Assembly: GCF_012290005.1 (NCBI RefSeq)
Contig: NZ_JAAXMS010000005.1
Span: 310,001-374,000, forward strand
Reading direction: 5' to 3'
Source of the DNA: Crateriforma spongiae
GTDB lineage: Bacteria; Planctomycetota; Planctomycetia; Pirellulales; Pirellulaceae
DNA: 64,000 bases
Of the stretch, positions 1-9,684 are shown in pieces. The first letter of the stretch is position 1, and each line of letters opens with the position of its first letter. Below the pieces are notes generated by a model that saw only the letters and a program-made list of their open reading frames with translations, had not been told where the DNA came from and made no database searches. The position numbers and the translations under genes were made by a program.

Positions 1-114
1 AGTCGGGGTTCGCACGAAACGACTCGGCGACGAAACGGGCGGGGTAATCTATCTTTACGGCGCCGCAAACGTGCCATCGATGCACCCGAAACTTCCCAGC
101 GACTGATCCGTCGT

Positions 115-1983
115 GTGTGTTTCGGTATCGGCCCGTACCCTTCCCGATCCTGGCCCAGCGAATTGTCTGAATACTGGAACTATCTGCTTGATGCGGTGCG
201 ACGGCCCCGCGAACAGCTGACTCGTGGCCAGCACCAGGTCCGCTATGCGTGGGATCTGGCGGTCCATTGCGGCCGGCAATTGAACCGGCACCGCGCCGAG
301 GGCATGGCGGCGGAGTTGACGTACCGCACGATCTTTTCGTTGATCCCGGTCGTCGTGCTGGGGCTGGTCATGTTCCGCGTCTTTGGCGGATTGGAAGACG
401 TGCAGAACCGCGTCGAGAATCAGCTGTACTCGTTTTTCGGCGTCCCCGAAATTCCGGAAGACTATATCCAGCGACCGGTCGGCGACACGGATCCCGACAT
501 TGGCGACCAAGAATCGGATCGCACCAAAGTCGACAATCAGGAAGCCGCCGATCAGGAAACCGTTGACGCCACGTTGCTGCCCGGCGAGGAATTGGTCGAC
601 GTCGATCCGACGGACGATCCGATCGATCCAGCGGCCACGGTTGCCGATGACGTCCAGTTGCCTCCCAAGACCGACCTGATCGATGGCGATTCCGCCGCCA
701 ATGGCGATGTCGACGAATCAGATTCGGAAAAGACACTTGGCGAAAAGGATGACCCCGACGATCCGCCGGTGGCCCAGTCCGATGATGAAGCCAGGCCAAA
801 GTCGGGTGATGGCGCCCGGATTGCGGATTCCACGGACCGCGTGGTAACCGAATCGGATCTGACCAACGATTCCACCGCAGACGACGAATCGGTGGACGGC
901 AACGCGGATCCGGCGGACGAAACCGCCGAGCGTGAAACAGCGTTGCGGACACGTGCCAGCATTCGCAAGACGCTTCACGAGGTGACCAGCAAGATTGCGA
1001 CGGTTGATTTCGCTTCGGTCGGCGTGTTCGGTTTGTTGTTGTTTGTTTATGCGGCCATCGCGTTGGCTGACTCGGTCGAACACTTGTTCAATCGCATCTA
1101 TGACGCACCCAGCAAACGCCCGATCCATATCCGCGTTGCGATCCATTGGTCGATCATCACTTTGGGCAGCGGGCTGTTGGCGATGAGCCTGTATCTATCA
1201 GGCCAATTGATCGCGTGGGTGGGCAACGTCGATTGGGTCGGCGGCAGTGCGGGGCTGGCCGCGGTGGTGTTGAATCACCTGTTGTCGATGCTGGCCAGTT
1301 GGGTGTTGATGTTCTTGCTGTACGCACTGATGCCCAATACGCACGTATCGGTCCGGGCGGCAGCGGCCGGGGCGGCGGTCAGCGCGTTGATGTGGGAAGC
1401 GGCCAAGTTCGGCTTTCGTGTCTATGTCGCCAAAGCGGTTCCCTATTCGGCCCTGTACGGATCGTTGGGGCTGATTCCATTGTTCCTGTTTTGGATCTAT
1501 GTCACGTGGTTGATCGTCTTGTTCGGGCTGATCCTGACTTACACGCTACAGATGCTGAACGGTCGTCCTCTCAGTCGTGATGATCGCGAGCGAGACGAAC
1601 TGCCCGCCGGTGATCCGGATTGGATGCTGCCGATCATGACCGAGGTCGCCGCGGCGTTTCAGGACGGGCGTGTCGTCGGGCGGCAGGAGCTGGCGGATCG
1701 GCTGGGCTTGTCCAGTCGTGTGGTCCGCGAGATGGAACAGTGGCTGGTCGAAGGCGGCATGCTGCGACACGTCAGCGGCGGCGCGGGCGAAGACATGGCG
1801 CTGACGTTGGCCAAGCCGGCGGAAAAAATTCCGATCGCCCAAATCTTGGATTTGGCGCACGAGCACCGTCCGACCAGCAACCATCCGGCCTGGAAAACCC
1901 TGGCCAATCTGAAGCGAGCCGAGCGAACGGCGGCGGGCGACAAGAAACTTGTCGATCTTTTGACCTTTTCGCTCAAGTCCTGA
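115..1983 (+). CDS. YihY/BrkB-family membrane protein with an acidic insertion
   Basis: Inner-membrane protein of the YihY/UPF0761 (BrkB) family, whose biochemical role is unsettled. It has 622 residues, against about 300-450 usual for the family. The first conserved membrane segment is near residues 70-92 (FSLIPVVVLGLVMF). The remaining hydrophobic segments lie at about 300-475 and include the family-typical stretch ending in LYGSLGLIPLFLFWIYVTW. Between them, residues 121-275 form a low-complexity Asp/Glu/Ser/Pro-rich insertion with no hydrophobic segment. The C-terminus (about 503-565) looks like a winged-helix domain (RQELADRLGLSSRVVREM), as in other long YihY proteins. The start is a GTG without a clear ribosome-binding site, so the N-terminus is uncertain. 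Family assignment is firm, function is not. Confidence 0.85.
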   Translation: MCFGIGPYPSRSWPSELSEYWNYLLDAVRRPREQLTRGQHQVRYAWDLAVHCGRQLNRHRAEGMAAELTYRTIFSLIPVVVLGLVMFRVFGGLEDVQNRVENQLYSFFGVPEIPEDYIQRPVGDTDPDIGDQESDRTKVDNQEAADQETVDATLLPGEELVDVDPTDDPIDPAATVADDVQLPPKTDLIDGDSAANGDVDESDSEKTLGEKDDPDDPPVAQSDDEARPKSGDGARIADSTDRVVTESDLTNDSTADDESVDGNADPADETAERETALRTRASIRKTLHEVTSKIATVDFASVGVFGLLLFVYAAIALADSVEHLFNRIYDAPSKRPIHIRVAIHWSIITLGSGLLAMSLYLSGQLIAWVGNVDWVGGSAGLAAVVLNHLLSMLASWVLMFLLYALMPNTHVSVRAAAAGAAVSALMWEAAKFGFRVYVAKAVPYSALYGSLGLIPLFLFWIYVTWLIVLFGLILTYTLQMLNGRPLSRDDRERDELPAGDPDWMLPIMTEVAAAFQDGRVVGRQELADRLGLSSRVVREMEQWLVEGGMLRHVSGGAGEDMALTLAKPAEKIPIAQILDLAHEHRPTSNHPAWKTLANLKRAERTAAGDKKLVDLLTFSLKS

Positions 1984-2037
1984 ATTTGGTACGGGAAACT
2001 CCGCAGGACCACGAACCCTCGCAAAGGAATGCGAACG

Positions 2038-4848
2038 ATGAAACGCTTTGGCGTTCAGATTGCTGCCGGTGCCACCACGATTCTTCTGGGGGCGCTCGCC
2101 GCTGCTCAGGCCCAGAAAGATTCCAGCGGAACCAACGAATCCGATTGGGATGTTCCCGAACAAACGGAAATGCGGGCGCCGACCACCGCGATCGCGATGG
2201 CCGATTTGCAGCCGATCGATGGACCGGCCAAGACGGATGCCGCGTCGGATACCGGTGCCGCGGGACCGTCACCATGGTCCGGTGGCAACGTCATGCAAGT
2301 CGCGCATAACGAACCGGTCGACCCCGCGCCGCAAGACGGCGGTAACGCATCTCCGGCGGGCTTCGACGTTTCGTTTGATCCCGCGGGTGCGGAAATTGCC
2401 GAAACCCCGGCGGCGGATGTCCAGGACGCCGCTCGGTCGCTGGCCCAAGGTGCCGCGTCGATGTTCTCGGTCAGCCCGCCGACCTTTGCCGATGCCGATA
2501 CCGATCCCCAGGCATCTGCCGCGTCCGACTTGGCCGCCGAAGCGACGCCATCGGCCGCCGAAGCATTCAGCCAGCCCGCGGCTGAAGATTTCCCCGAGCC
2601 ACCGGCCGGCGGATTTCCCGAACCTGCCGCCGGCAGCGGTTTGCAAATGCCGACCCTTGGTGATTTCCAGCCGGCCGAGGTCGCCGAATCACCGGGCGAT
2701 TTGATGCCCGAACCTGCCGCCGCGTCGATGGCCGCTGGCGATGCCACGCCCGTTCCCGAACCCTTAGAAATGGCGGCACCCCCGACGGCCGATCCGGCCC
2801 CGGCAGGCGACATCGCGGCCGATGCGTCCGCGTACGGTTCGTTCGCACCCGCCGGTGATTTTGCTGACCCGCAATCAGTGCCTCCGTCCAACGGTCTTCG
2901 CGAAGCCGCCGCCGACGCCAGCCAGCTGCAACCTCCGCCCGCCATGGCCGCCACATCCCCGGATGCCGCTCCTCAAGAAGCCGCACCCGGGCCGCAGGCT
3001 TTCGCCGCACAACCCCAAGCATTCGCCGACGCCGCGGCGGGATCGTTTGCGGATGCTTCGGCGACGGCTTCACCGGAACCGTCGGCTCCGTCGCCAGCGG
3101 GCAATGGGCTGATGCAGTCTGAACCACCGACCTTTGCCCAGCAAACGCCTGCCCAGCAAACGCCTGCCCAACCTTCGTCGGCTGCCGCCGCCTATGACGC
3201 GGCGACTGCGGCAAGCCAGTCCGATTCCTACGCGGCAAACGCCGGTGGCGCGGCCGTGGGATTTGGTGCCAACAATGCGGCGCCGACATCCTATGACTTG
3301 CCGACCCAATCACCGAACATGTCGGCACCGCCGACGCAGAATCCCGGAAACGGTTACGGCATGCCCGCATCGGCACAAATGCGGAACCAAAACCCGCCGA
3401 CCGCTGGCGGATTCAACGCGTCGTCGCTGCCGACCGATTCCGCGCAAGTTGCCGCCGGCACACCGGGCGACCGCCGCTTTGATGGCGTGCAGACGCCCAG
3501 CGTTGTGATCCATAAACGGGCACCCGCCGAAGTCCGCGTCGGCCAGCCGGCATCGTTTTCCATCACCGTGCGAAACGTCGGTTCGGTCGAAGCCTTGGAC
3601 GTTCGCGTTCACGATCAAGTCCCACAAGGGATGGAACTGGTCGACGCGATGCCCGGCCCCACGATGTCCGGCGACGGTCGGCTGTTGTGGCAATTGGGCA
3701 GCCTGGAACCGGGCGGCGAGCAAACGATCACCCTGCAATTGATGCCGCGACAAGAAGGCGAACTGGGCAGCGTGGCCCGCGTCACTTTCGAAGCCGCCGC
3801 ATCGGTACGCACTCGCAGCACACGTCCGCAATTGGAAATCGTCCAACGGGCGCCCCAACAGGTCTTGATCGGCCAACAAGTCGAAATCGAACTGGAGGTC
3901 AGCAACCCGGGATCCGGTGCCGCCGAGAACATCATCATCCAAGAAGACGTTCCCGAACAACTTCAGCACCGAAACGGTCGCCAGTTGGACAACCGAATTG
4001 GCGTGCTGCAGCCCGGCGAAACTCGTCGCGAATTGTTGCGAATGACCGCCGTCAAACCCGGCATGGTTCGCAACCTGGTTCGTGTCCGGGGGGACAACGG
4101 GTTGGAGGCCCAGCATGCGGTCGATCTGCAAGTCATTGCCCCGCAATTGCAAGTCGCGTTGAACGGTCCAAAATTGCGGTTCCTGGAACGCCAAGCGACC
4201 TACAACATTCGTTTGGCCAACGCGGGAACCGCCGACGCGCATAACGTCCAACTGGTCGCCCAGTTGGATCGCGGGTTCCAGTTCGTCAGCACGATCAACC
4301 AGGGACAATACGACCCCAACCGCCACGCGGTGATCTGGTCATTGGCCCAGTTGCCCGCCGGCGAAGAAGGCGAAATCGAATTGACGCTGTTGCCGATCGA
4401 AGAAGGCGAACAAGCGTTACGGTTGGAAGCCGCCAGTGACCTTTCCGAAGCCGTCGTGGAACAGTCGGTCGTGTCGGTCCAGTCGCTGGCCGAACTGACC
4501 TTCCAAATCGCCGATACCGCCGATCCGATCGAACAGGCGGGTGAAACCACCTATGAAATCCGCGTCACCAACACGGGATCACGCGACGACGCCAACGTTC
4601 AAGTCCAGTTACAAATCCCACGCGGCATGCAGTTGATCGCCGCCGAGGGCGACGCGCAAAGCGACAACAACGGGAACGTTTTCTTCAACAAAATCCCGCG
4701 TCTGGACGCCGGTCAGGAACAGGTTTACCGCGTCAAAGTGCGTGGGCTGCAAGCCGGGCGTCACTTGATCAAAGCGATCGTGGTTAGCGACCAATCCAGC
4801 GTGCCGGTCACCAAGGAAGAAAGCACGATGGTGTACGCCGATCGCTAG
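2038..4848 (+). CDS. Secreted DUF11-repeat surface protein
   Basis: Probable exported structural or adhesive protein of 936 residues. A signal peptide (MKRFGVQIAAGATTILLGAL) is followed by about 450 residues of Ala/Pro-rich low complexity, including a tandem QTPAQ duplication encoded near 3139-3168. Four DUF11-like beta-sandwich repeats follow, beginning near residues 485, 605, 726 and 840, each with phrases such as PASFSITVRNVGSVEALDVRVHD cut to the family pattern (V-x-N-x-G). An AAGGA at 2024-2028 lies 9 nt before the ATG at 2038 but directly abuts an ATG at 2029, so 2038 is preferred. The gene follows the YihY gene by 54 bp and may be co-transcribed with it. DUF11 repeats are common in planctomycete surface proteins; the ligand is unknown. 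Confidence 0.85.
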   Translation: MKRFGVQIAAGATTILLGALAAAQAQKDSSGTNESDWDVPEQTEMRAPTTAIAMADLQPIDGPAKTDAASDTGAAGPSPWSGGNVMQVAHNEPVDPAPQDGGNASPAGFDVSFDPAGAEIAETPAADVQDAARSLAQGAASMFSVSPPTFADADTDPQASAASDLAAEATPSAAEAFSQPAAEDFPEPPAGGFPEPAAGSGLQMPTLGDFQPAEVAESPGDLMPEPAAASMAAGDATPVPEPLEMAAPPTADPAPAGDIAADASAYGSFAPAGDFADPQSVPPSNGLREAAADASQLQPPPAMAATSPDAAPQEAAPGPQAFAAQPQAFADAAAGSFADASATASPEPSAPSPAGNGLMQSEPPTFAQQTPAQQTPAQPSSAAAAYDAATAASQSDSYAANAGGAAVGFGANNAAPTSYDLPTQSPNMSAPPTQNPGNGYGMPASAQMRNQNPPTAGGFNASSLPTDSAQVAAGTPGDRRFDGVQTPSVVIHKRAPAEVRVGQPASFSITVRNVGSVEALDVRVHDQVPQGMELVDAMPGPTMSGDGRLLWQLGSLEPGGEQTITLQLMPRQEGELGSVARVTFEAAASVRTRSTRPQLEIVQRAPQQVLIGQQVEIELEVSNPGSGAAENIIIQEDVPEQLQHRNGRQLDNRIGVLQPGETRRELLRMTAVKPGMVRNLVRVRGDNGLEAQHAVDLQVIAPQLQVALNGPKLRFLERQATYNIRLANAGTADAHNVQLVAQLDRGFQFVSTINQGQYDPNRHAVIWSLAQLPAGEEGEIELTLLPIEEGEQALRLEAASDLSEAVVEQSVVSVQSLAELTFQIADTADPIEQAGETTYEIRVTNTGSRDDANVQVQLQIPRGMQLIAAEGDAQSDNNGNVFFNKIPRLDAGQEQVYRVKVRGLQAGRHLIKAIVVSDQSSVPVTKEESTMVYADR

Positions 4849-4866
4849 CATGCGTCGCGGCAGTGT

Positions 4867-6027
4867 CTATTTCACCAAACGCGGGCGAACCCAACGCAGC
4901 AGATCGCCCGCGTCGCCGTCTCCCATGTCGTCGACAAGTAACTGCACCCGAGACACGTCGGCGGTCGGCACGTCGAATCCGACCGCCGATGAATCGGTCA
5001 GCTCTTGTTCCCAGACGGGCTGGCCGTCACACAGGATCTTTGCTTTCACACGTCCGCCGCGAAGAACTTGCTGGTGACGTCGCACGGTTCCCACCAATCG
5101 GCTGACATCCGGATCGACGCGGTATTCCAGCGACGACTGGGCAGGGATCAACAGGTCTTGGTCCTGGTCAACCGCCGGACCCAACCAAGCGTCCAACGCT
5201 GCGGTCACGTCCGCTGATGACGATTCTGGCAAGCTGGAACCGAAACGACGCTGGGCCGGTTCCAAAGTCGCCAATAACGTGCTGCCGCCGGCCCAATCGA
5301 TGCGTTTCAGTTGGTCGATGGGAAAACGATGGCTGGTGCCGGACCCTAAATCCAACGATAGTTGATCGTCGCCGTCGTCCAGTCGAACCGAACGAACCAG
5401 CCAAGTTGAACCATAGGCGTCGACAACGCGAATCGGTGCCGACGTCGGTTCCGGTTCGGCGGATCCGCCCAGAATGATGCCTTCCAGCTTTTCGACCGGC
5501 GCGTCGACTTCGGATCCGTCCAGATCAATTTTCACCGCCGCCGGACTGATCGACAAAACGATGCCGCGGATCGAATCGATCTGGTCGCCTTCACGACGTA
5601 CGGCGATAAGGTCACCGCGACCTTCGCTTTCAAACAGCCCCAACCATTTCGGATCCGTTCCCGGCGATGCACGGCGAAAGCGGATGGATCGGACATCGGT
5701 CAGCGGGATCCGAACGTCATCCTGGCGTCGCGGCTGAATCACCAACTGATCGTCGTCGGTGCTGACCTGTTGTGCTGCGATCTCCGACCCGTTGCGAAGC
5801 GTGACTCGGATGGTCGGCCCGGTTCGCGATTCGGTTTGCACCGGGACCAGCGATTCCACGTCATCCACCGCGACGGCACCACCCGGATCCAAGTTCACTT
5901 CCACCACGCCGATCGACAGCAAGGTTCCCGTGCGCGTGCCGCCGTCACTGGTGCCGAGCGTTACCTCCGTCGCCGGAGCCGTCAGAAACGAGGTGCAAAC
6001 GAACAGCAGACAAGCAATCAAACGCAT
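4867..6027 (-). CDS. Secreted protein with C-terminal NPCBM-like domain
   Basis: Exported protein of 386 residues with a hydrophobic signal peptide (MRLIACLLFVCTSFLTAPA). The middle holds short beta-rich repeats of the type found in planctomycete proteins that echo Sm-like or NPCBM partners (LDDGDDQLSLDLGSG). The last ~90 residues (SSLEYRVDPDVSRLVGTV to the end) resemble the NPCBM module, a putative carbohydrate-binding fold. The ATG at 6027 was chosen because it starts at the signal peptide; a GTG at 6042 would add five residues. It converges on the DUF11 gene with only 18 bp between the stops. No enzymatic motif is visible, so the role is likely binding rather than catalysis. Confidence 0.7.
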   Translation of the reverse strand: MRLIACLLFVCTSFLTAPATEVTLGTSDGGTRTGTLLSIGVVEVNLDPGGAVAVDDVESLVPVQTESRTGPTIRVTLRNGSEIAAQQVSTDDDQLVIQPRRQDDVRIPLTDVRSIRFRRASPGTDPKWLGLFESEGRGDLIAVRREGDQIDSIRGIVLSISPAAVKIDLDGSEVDAPVEKLEGIILGGSAEPEPTSAPIRVVDAYGSTWLVRSVRLDDGDDQLSLDLGSGTSHRFPIDQLKRIDWAGGSTLLATLEPAQRRFGSSLPESSSADVTAALDAWLGPAVDQDQDLLIPAQSSLEYRVDPDVSRLVGTVRRHQQVLRGGRVKAKILCDGQPVWEQELTDSSAVGFDVPTADVSRVQLLVDDMGDGDAGDLLRWVRPRLVK

Positions 6028-6224
6028 GGGCACGGTCAACACGATCGGTCATTGGGCACGGACGGTGCGGGGCGACACCGAACCCGAATGGATCCGGCGG
6101 CCCACCATCAAGAATCTCGCGTTTCATTGGACGTCGGACGCAGCGGATTCGCAAGCCACACGCCGGATCGTTCGATCGCCCGTCGACGTTCCACGTATCA
6201 CGGGGGATTCGCGGACAGCGTGAC

Positions 6225-9200
6225 CTACTGGGACATCAATTCGCTGATCAGTCGGTGCATTTCTGTTCGGCGTTTGGTGTAGTCGGCGGCGTCCAGTTGC
6301 CGGGCGGCGTCGTCGACCACCGGTCCGGTTTGACGAAGCGATTTCAGAAATCGTTTGGCCCGATCGACCGTGGCCTTCTTGTCCGGTCCGGCTCGTTCGA
6401 TGGCATGTTCCAGCGTGACGACATAGCGATGGTCGGTAACGCCTTCACGAAGGTTTTCCCAGTCCAGAGTGCTCAGCATCTGAGGGCGACTGGGATGCGG
6501 GGCCGCCAGGGCAAAAAATGGAGCGATGCGATCGCCTTCGCGGACGCCGACCATCGCATCCTGGTCACCCCAGTAATACGTCCAGTGCATTTGCGAGTGC
6601 ACCGGGGTTTGCCACAGCCAGTATCCGTTGACCAGCCGCGCGTATTCCGGCGTGATGCTGGTGCGGATGATGTTGTAATAAGCGAACGGCACATCCCCGC
6701 TTGCGTCGATGCGTTGGTGAAGCTGATCGTAGGAATGGTTTTCTTCGGATGACCACAGATCCAAATTGCGTCCATGAAAAAACGGGACATCAACCAACGG
6801 TTCGACGCGATCCCACTTTTCAACGTCTCGCGGATCAAAGGTCAGGCCGATCGGATTGTCCGTGTATTGCCGCACGATCTTGGCCGTGTAAATCCAAGGT
6901 TCCAGACGCTGGCCGATGAAGACTTCGTCGCTCCAGAACAGCACCAAACTGTTTGCGGGCAAACCGAATTGCTTTTCCAAGTCCGCAACCGCGGCGACGC
7001 CCCGCTGAACCGCTTCGCGAAACTCCGTTTCTTTGGCTTTCAACGATTCGATATCGATGGCGTGACGGTCCAGGAATTCCACGCCCAGAACCTGAGCCAA
7101 TTGTTCCACCGAGAACTTGATCGAATAAGGCGGCTTCATTCCGTATTGCTGCTGCAGTCGCAGCGACTGTTCGGCCGCCCTGGTTACCGGATTGCCATCG
7201 GAACCAAATGAAATCCCGGCCCAGTAGTGCATGGTGGTCGCTTGGTGATCGGCCATGTCCTGCATGACGACCGATTCCCATTGCGGCCCCGCTTGGAAAA
7301 GCGATCCCTTGGAGATGTTCAGAAAAGCGCCGGCGCGTTTATCAGGCGATCGCAGTTCAAAATCACCGACACGCAGCGAAACGGGCAACGTCGCGACCGA
7401 TTGATCGGCGGAACGAAGCGTCAATTGGCCGGTGTATGTTCCCGCCGGTGCGTCGGCAGGAAGATCGATCGTGCCCACCAACAAACGAAGTTGTCCAGAC
7501 GACAGCGTCGCCGGTGGTTCGTCCCACAGGAAACGCCACACAAACACGGCGTCGTCTTTGGGACCCTGGTAATGCACGGGCTGAAGCATCCGCTGGACCC
7601 ACCGCACGGAGACGTCGGCTGGACCGATCACCGAATCGTTGGATTTCAATTCGGAAAGCTGGACCGACGGCGATGCCAACTCTTGATGAACAAGCGCGGA
7701 TACCGCGAACGCTTTGGTTTCGCCCCTGGCCGCGATCAATTCCATCGAAGTGATCTGCGGCGAAGGCTGATCCATGGCGGGCGGTTCGGTCAGGCTTGCC
7801 GACAACCATTGTGCAGCCCGGGCTTGATGCGGCTGCGGCATGTCGAACGCAACGCGGAACGGATCGCGGCGCTCGATTTGAATCGGCGCGATGTTTTCAA
7901 AATCACGTTTCACCGAAACGTCGCCCTGCAATGGTTCGTGCAACGGCGATAGGACGGCGAACCGGTGCGTCCCGATCGCCACGTCTTCGAAACGAAAAAC
8001 GCCGTCGGCGTTGGTGCGTTCGATCCGTCCCATGGCATTGATCGGAATGCCCGCCAGCGGTTTTCCGGTCGTGTCCAGAACCGTTCCTTTGACCGTCGAT
8101 AGCATGTCAGCGGCGGCTGATGACGGATCGACGAAGCGAAACCAACCGAATCGATCGGGGTGATGGAAATCACCACCGGTGTACGACCAAGCGTTCCAGT
8201 TGCGGGTTCCGGGGACTTCGGCGCGGCACACGTTGGCGGCCCAAGTCGAACTTTGCAGTGGCTTTGCCGCGCCCAAAGCATCCAATGGGATTGCCGCTTC
8301 GACGGTCCAGTAATCAAAGTCGATGTGTCCGGCGATTTCGACGTCGCTGGGAACCCACGGGACTTCGTTGTCACGCCCGTTCCATTTCCGTGTGACCAGC
8401 CCACCCTTGGGATTCATGGTGATCTGAAAGTACGTGCCGGATGCGGGATCAGGCTGCAGGAACAGGTCGATGCAATCATGGTTGTGGATCGACAGATCGT
8501 TTCGCCGGTCCGATCCATGACGGTGCGATTCTTGACCCGTTTCGACCGCGCGGGCAAAGAAGTAGATCGCATCGGCATCGCGGGTGACTTGGAAAGTCGT
8601 CGTCGGAGATGATTTGCCGCCGTCGATGCTTCGAACCAGCGACAGGGGACGGACGGACTGCCAACCGGCGTCATCGGATCGGCCGTCGATCGTCAGTGGA
8701 CCGCTTTTCGGGCGGATGCCGATTTGTGGTCGTGCTTTGTCGACCGTCGGTGATGACAGGGCGACCCATTGGGTGGTCGGTTCGGTGGGTTCGCTTTGAC
8801 CCCGTGCGGTGTCGTTGTAAAACGCGGCGCCATCAAAAGCGATCGTTCCCTGGTCGTACAAAAAGACCGACAGATTGACGCGATCCACGTTGCTGTTGGG
8901 GTTCACCGTGAAGGTGTAGGTCGCCGATGTCCAAGCGTCCGTGTTGGTCGATTTGTCACGCGTGTCGTGATAGACGTAGTACTTTCCGTCCGGATCATTC
9001 ACCGTCGCGTTGCCGTCGACGTCGTGAAAGATGACACGCAGTGAGGGCGTCGTACGGCTGGGTTCCATCGCAACCAATTGGCGGCGATAGCTGATTTGGA
9101 AACGGTAAGTGCAACCGCGATAGACCTTGATGCTGCGGCGTGGGCTGAAGGAAATCGTTTGCGACTGATCGCTTCGGATCTGCACGTGTTGCTGGCCGTC

Positions 9201-9473
9201 CAACGAATCTTGTCGGATCCATTGATAGTCTTCGTACGGTTCGAATTCCCATTGGTTTTTTGCCACTTGGTGGGAAACTTTGGGTGGCGTCCACTGGTCC
9301 CAGCCGTTTTCAAAGCTGGGATTCGCAATCAGGTTTTCCGTTTGCTGCAACGCTTCGACGGGAAGCTTCGACAAATCGGGTTGATCCGCTAATGCGAGAG
9401 CCGGGAAGTAAAACAGAAGCCAGCCGATGCATACCGAAATGGATTGTCGGCGCCGGTCATCAAGTCGTCGCAT
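6225..9473 (-). CDS. Secreted DUF4091 (GH123-like) protein with carbohydrate-binding modules
   Basis: Large exported protein of 1082 residues. After a signal peptide ending near ALALA come an N-terminal CBM4/9-like domain (LIANPSFENGWDQW) and a CBM9-like DOMON-type domain (about 240-450; LTIDGRSDDAGWQ). A carboxypeptidase-regulatory-like beta domain (VKGTVLDTTGKPLAGIPINA) follows. The C-terminal half ends in the DUF4091 signature (WENLREGVTDHRYV). DUF4091 is related to GH123 N-acetylgalactosaminidases, so a role in glycan breakdown is plausible but the substrate is unknown. The ATG at 9473 was chosen for its signal peptide; an upstream ATG at 9545 would add 24 Pro/Ser-rich residues and neither has a clear ribosome-binding site. 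Confidence 0.8.
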   Translation of the reverse strand: MRRLDDRRRQSISVCIGWLLFYFPALALADQPDLSKLPVEALQQTENLIANPSFENGWDQWTPPKVSHQVAKNQWEFEPYEDYQWIRQDSLDGQQHVQIRSDQSQTISFSPRRSIKVYRGCTYRFQISYRRQLVAMEPSRTTPSLRVIFHDVDGNATVNDPDGKYYVYHDTRDKSTNTDAWTSATYTFTVNPNSNVDRVNLSVFLYDQGTIAFDGAAFYNDTARGQSEPTEPTTQWVALSSPTVDKARPQIGIRPKSGPLTIDGRSDDAGWQSVRPLSLVRSIDGGKSSPTTTFQVTRDADAIYFFARAVETGQESHRHGSDRRNDLSIHNHDCIDLFLQPDPASGTYFQITMNPKGGLVTRKWNGRDNEVPWVPSDVEIAGHIDFDYWTVEAAIPLDALGAAKPLQSSTWAANVCRAEVPGTRNWNAWSYTGGDFHHPDRFGWFRFVDPSSAAADMLSTVKGTVLDTTGKPLAGIPINAMGRIERTNADGVFRFEDVAIGTHRFAVLSPLHEPLQGDVSVKRDFENIAPIQIERRDPFRVAFDMPQPHQARAAQWLSASLTEPPAMDQPSPQITSMELIAARGETKAFAVSALVHQELASPSVQLSELKSNDSVIGPADVSVRWVQRMLQPVHYQGPKDDAVFVWRFLWDEPPATLSSGQLRLLVGTIDLPADAPAGTYTGQLTLRSADQSVATLPVSLRVGDFELRSPDKRAGAFLNISKGSLFQAGPQWESVVMQDMADHQATTMHYWAGISFGSDGNPVTRAAEQSLRLQQQYGMKPPYSIKFSVEQLAQVLGVEFLDRHAIDIESLKAKETEFREAVQRGVAAVADLEKQFGLPANSLVLFWSDEVFIGQRLEPWIYTAKIVRQYTDNPIGLTFDPRDVEKWDRVEPLVDVPFFHGRNLDLWSSEENHSYDQLHQRIDASGDVPFAYYNIIRTSITPEYARLVNGYWLWQTPVHSQMHWTYYWGDQDAMVGVREGDRIAPFFALAAPHPSRPQMLSTLDWENLREGVTDHRYVVTLEHAIERAGPDKKATVDRAKRFLKSLRQTGPVVDDAARQLDAADYTKRRTEMHRLISELMSQ

Positions 9474-9614
9474 GATGGGAGCGTTGGGAGTCGAAGGGGA
9501 GGGGGATTGGGGCGGGGACGGTGCCAACGTTTGATCGGTTGGCATCCGCGTCAGCGCATTCTATGCCCACACGTGATGTCCATGGTGGCGGTCATTGCGA
9601 CCCACCGGCGCACG

Positions 9615-9649
9615 AAAAAACGCCGACCAGCGTTGTGCTGATCGGCGTT
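9615..9649 (-). terminator. Rho-independent terminator of the VWA gene
   Basis: On the minus strand an 11-bp stem with one mismatch (arms 9637-9647 and 9621-9631, loop of 5 nt) is followed by six T residues (9620-9615). It lies 36 nt beyond the stop of the VWA protein gene and before the start of the DUF4091 gene. This is the clearest intrinsic terminator in the window. Confidence 0.8.
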
Positions 9650-9684
9650 GAATAAGAGTCGGCTGGATGTTTCAGCGGTGAACG

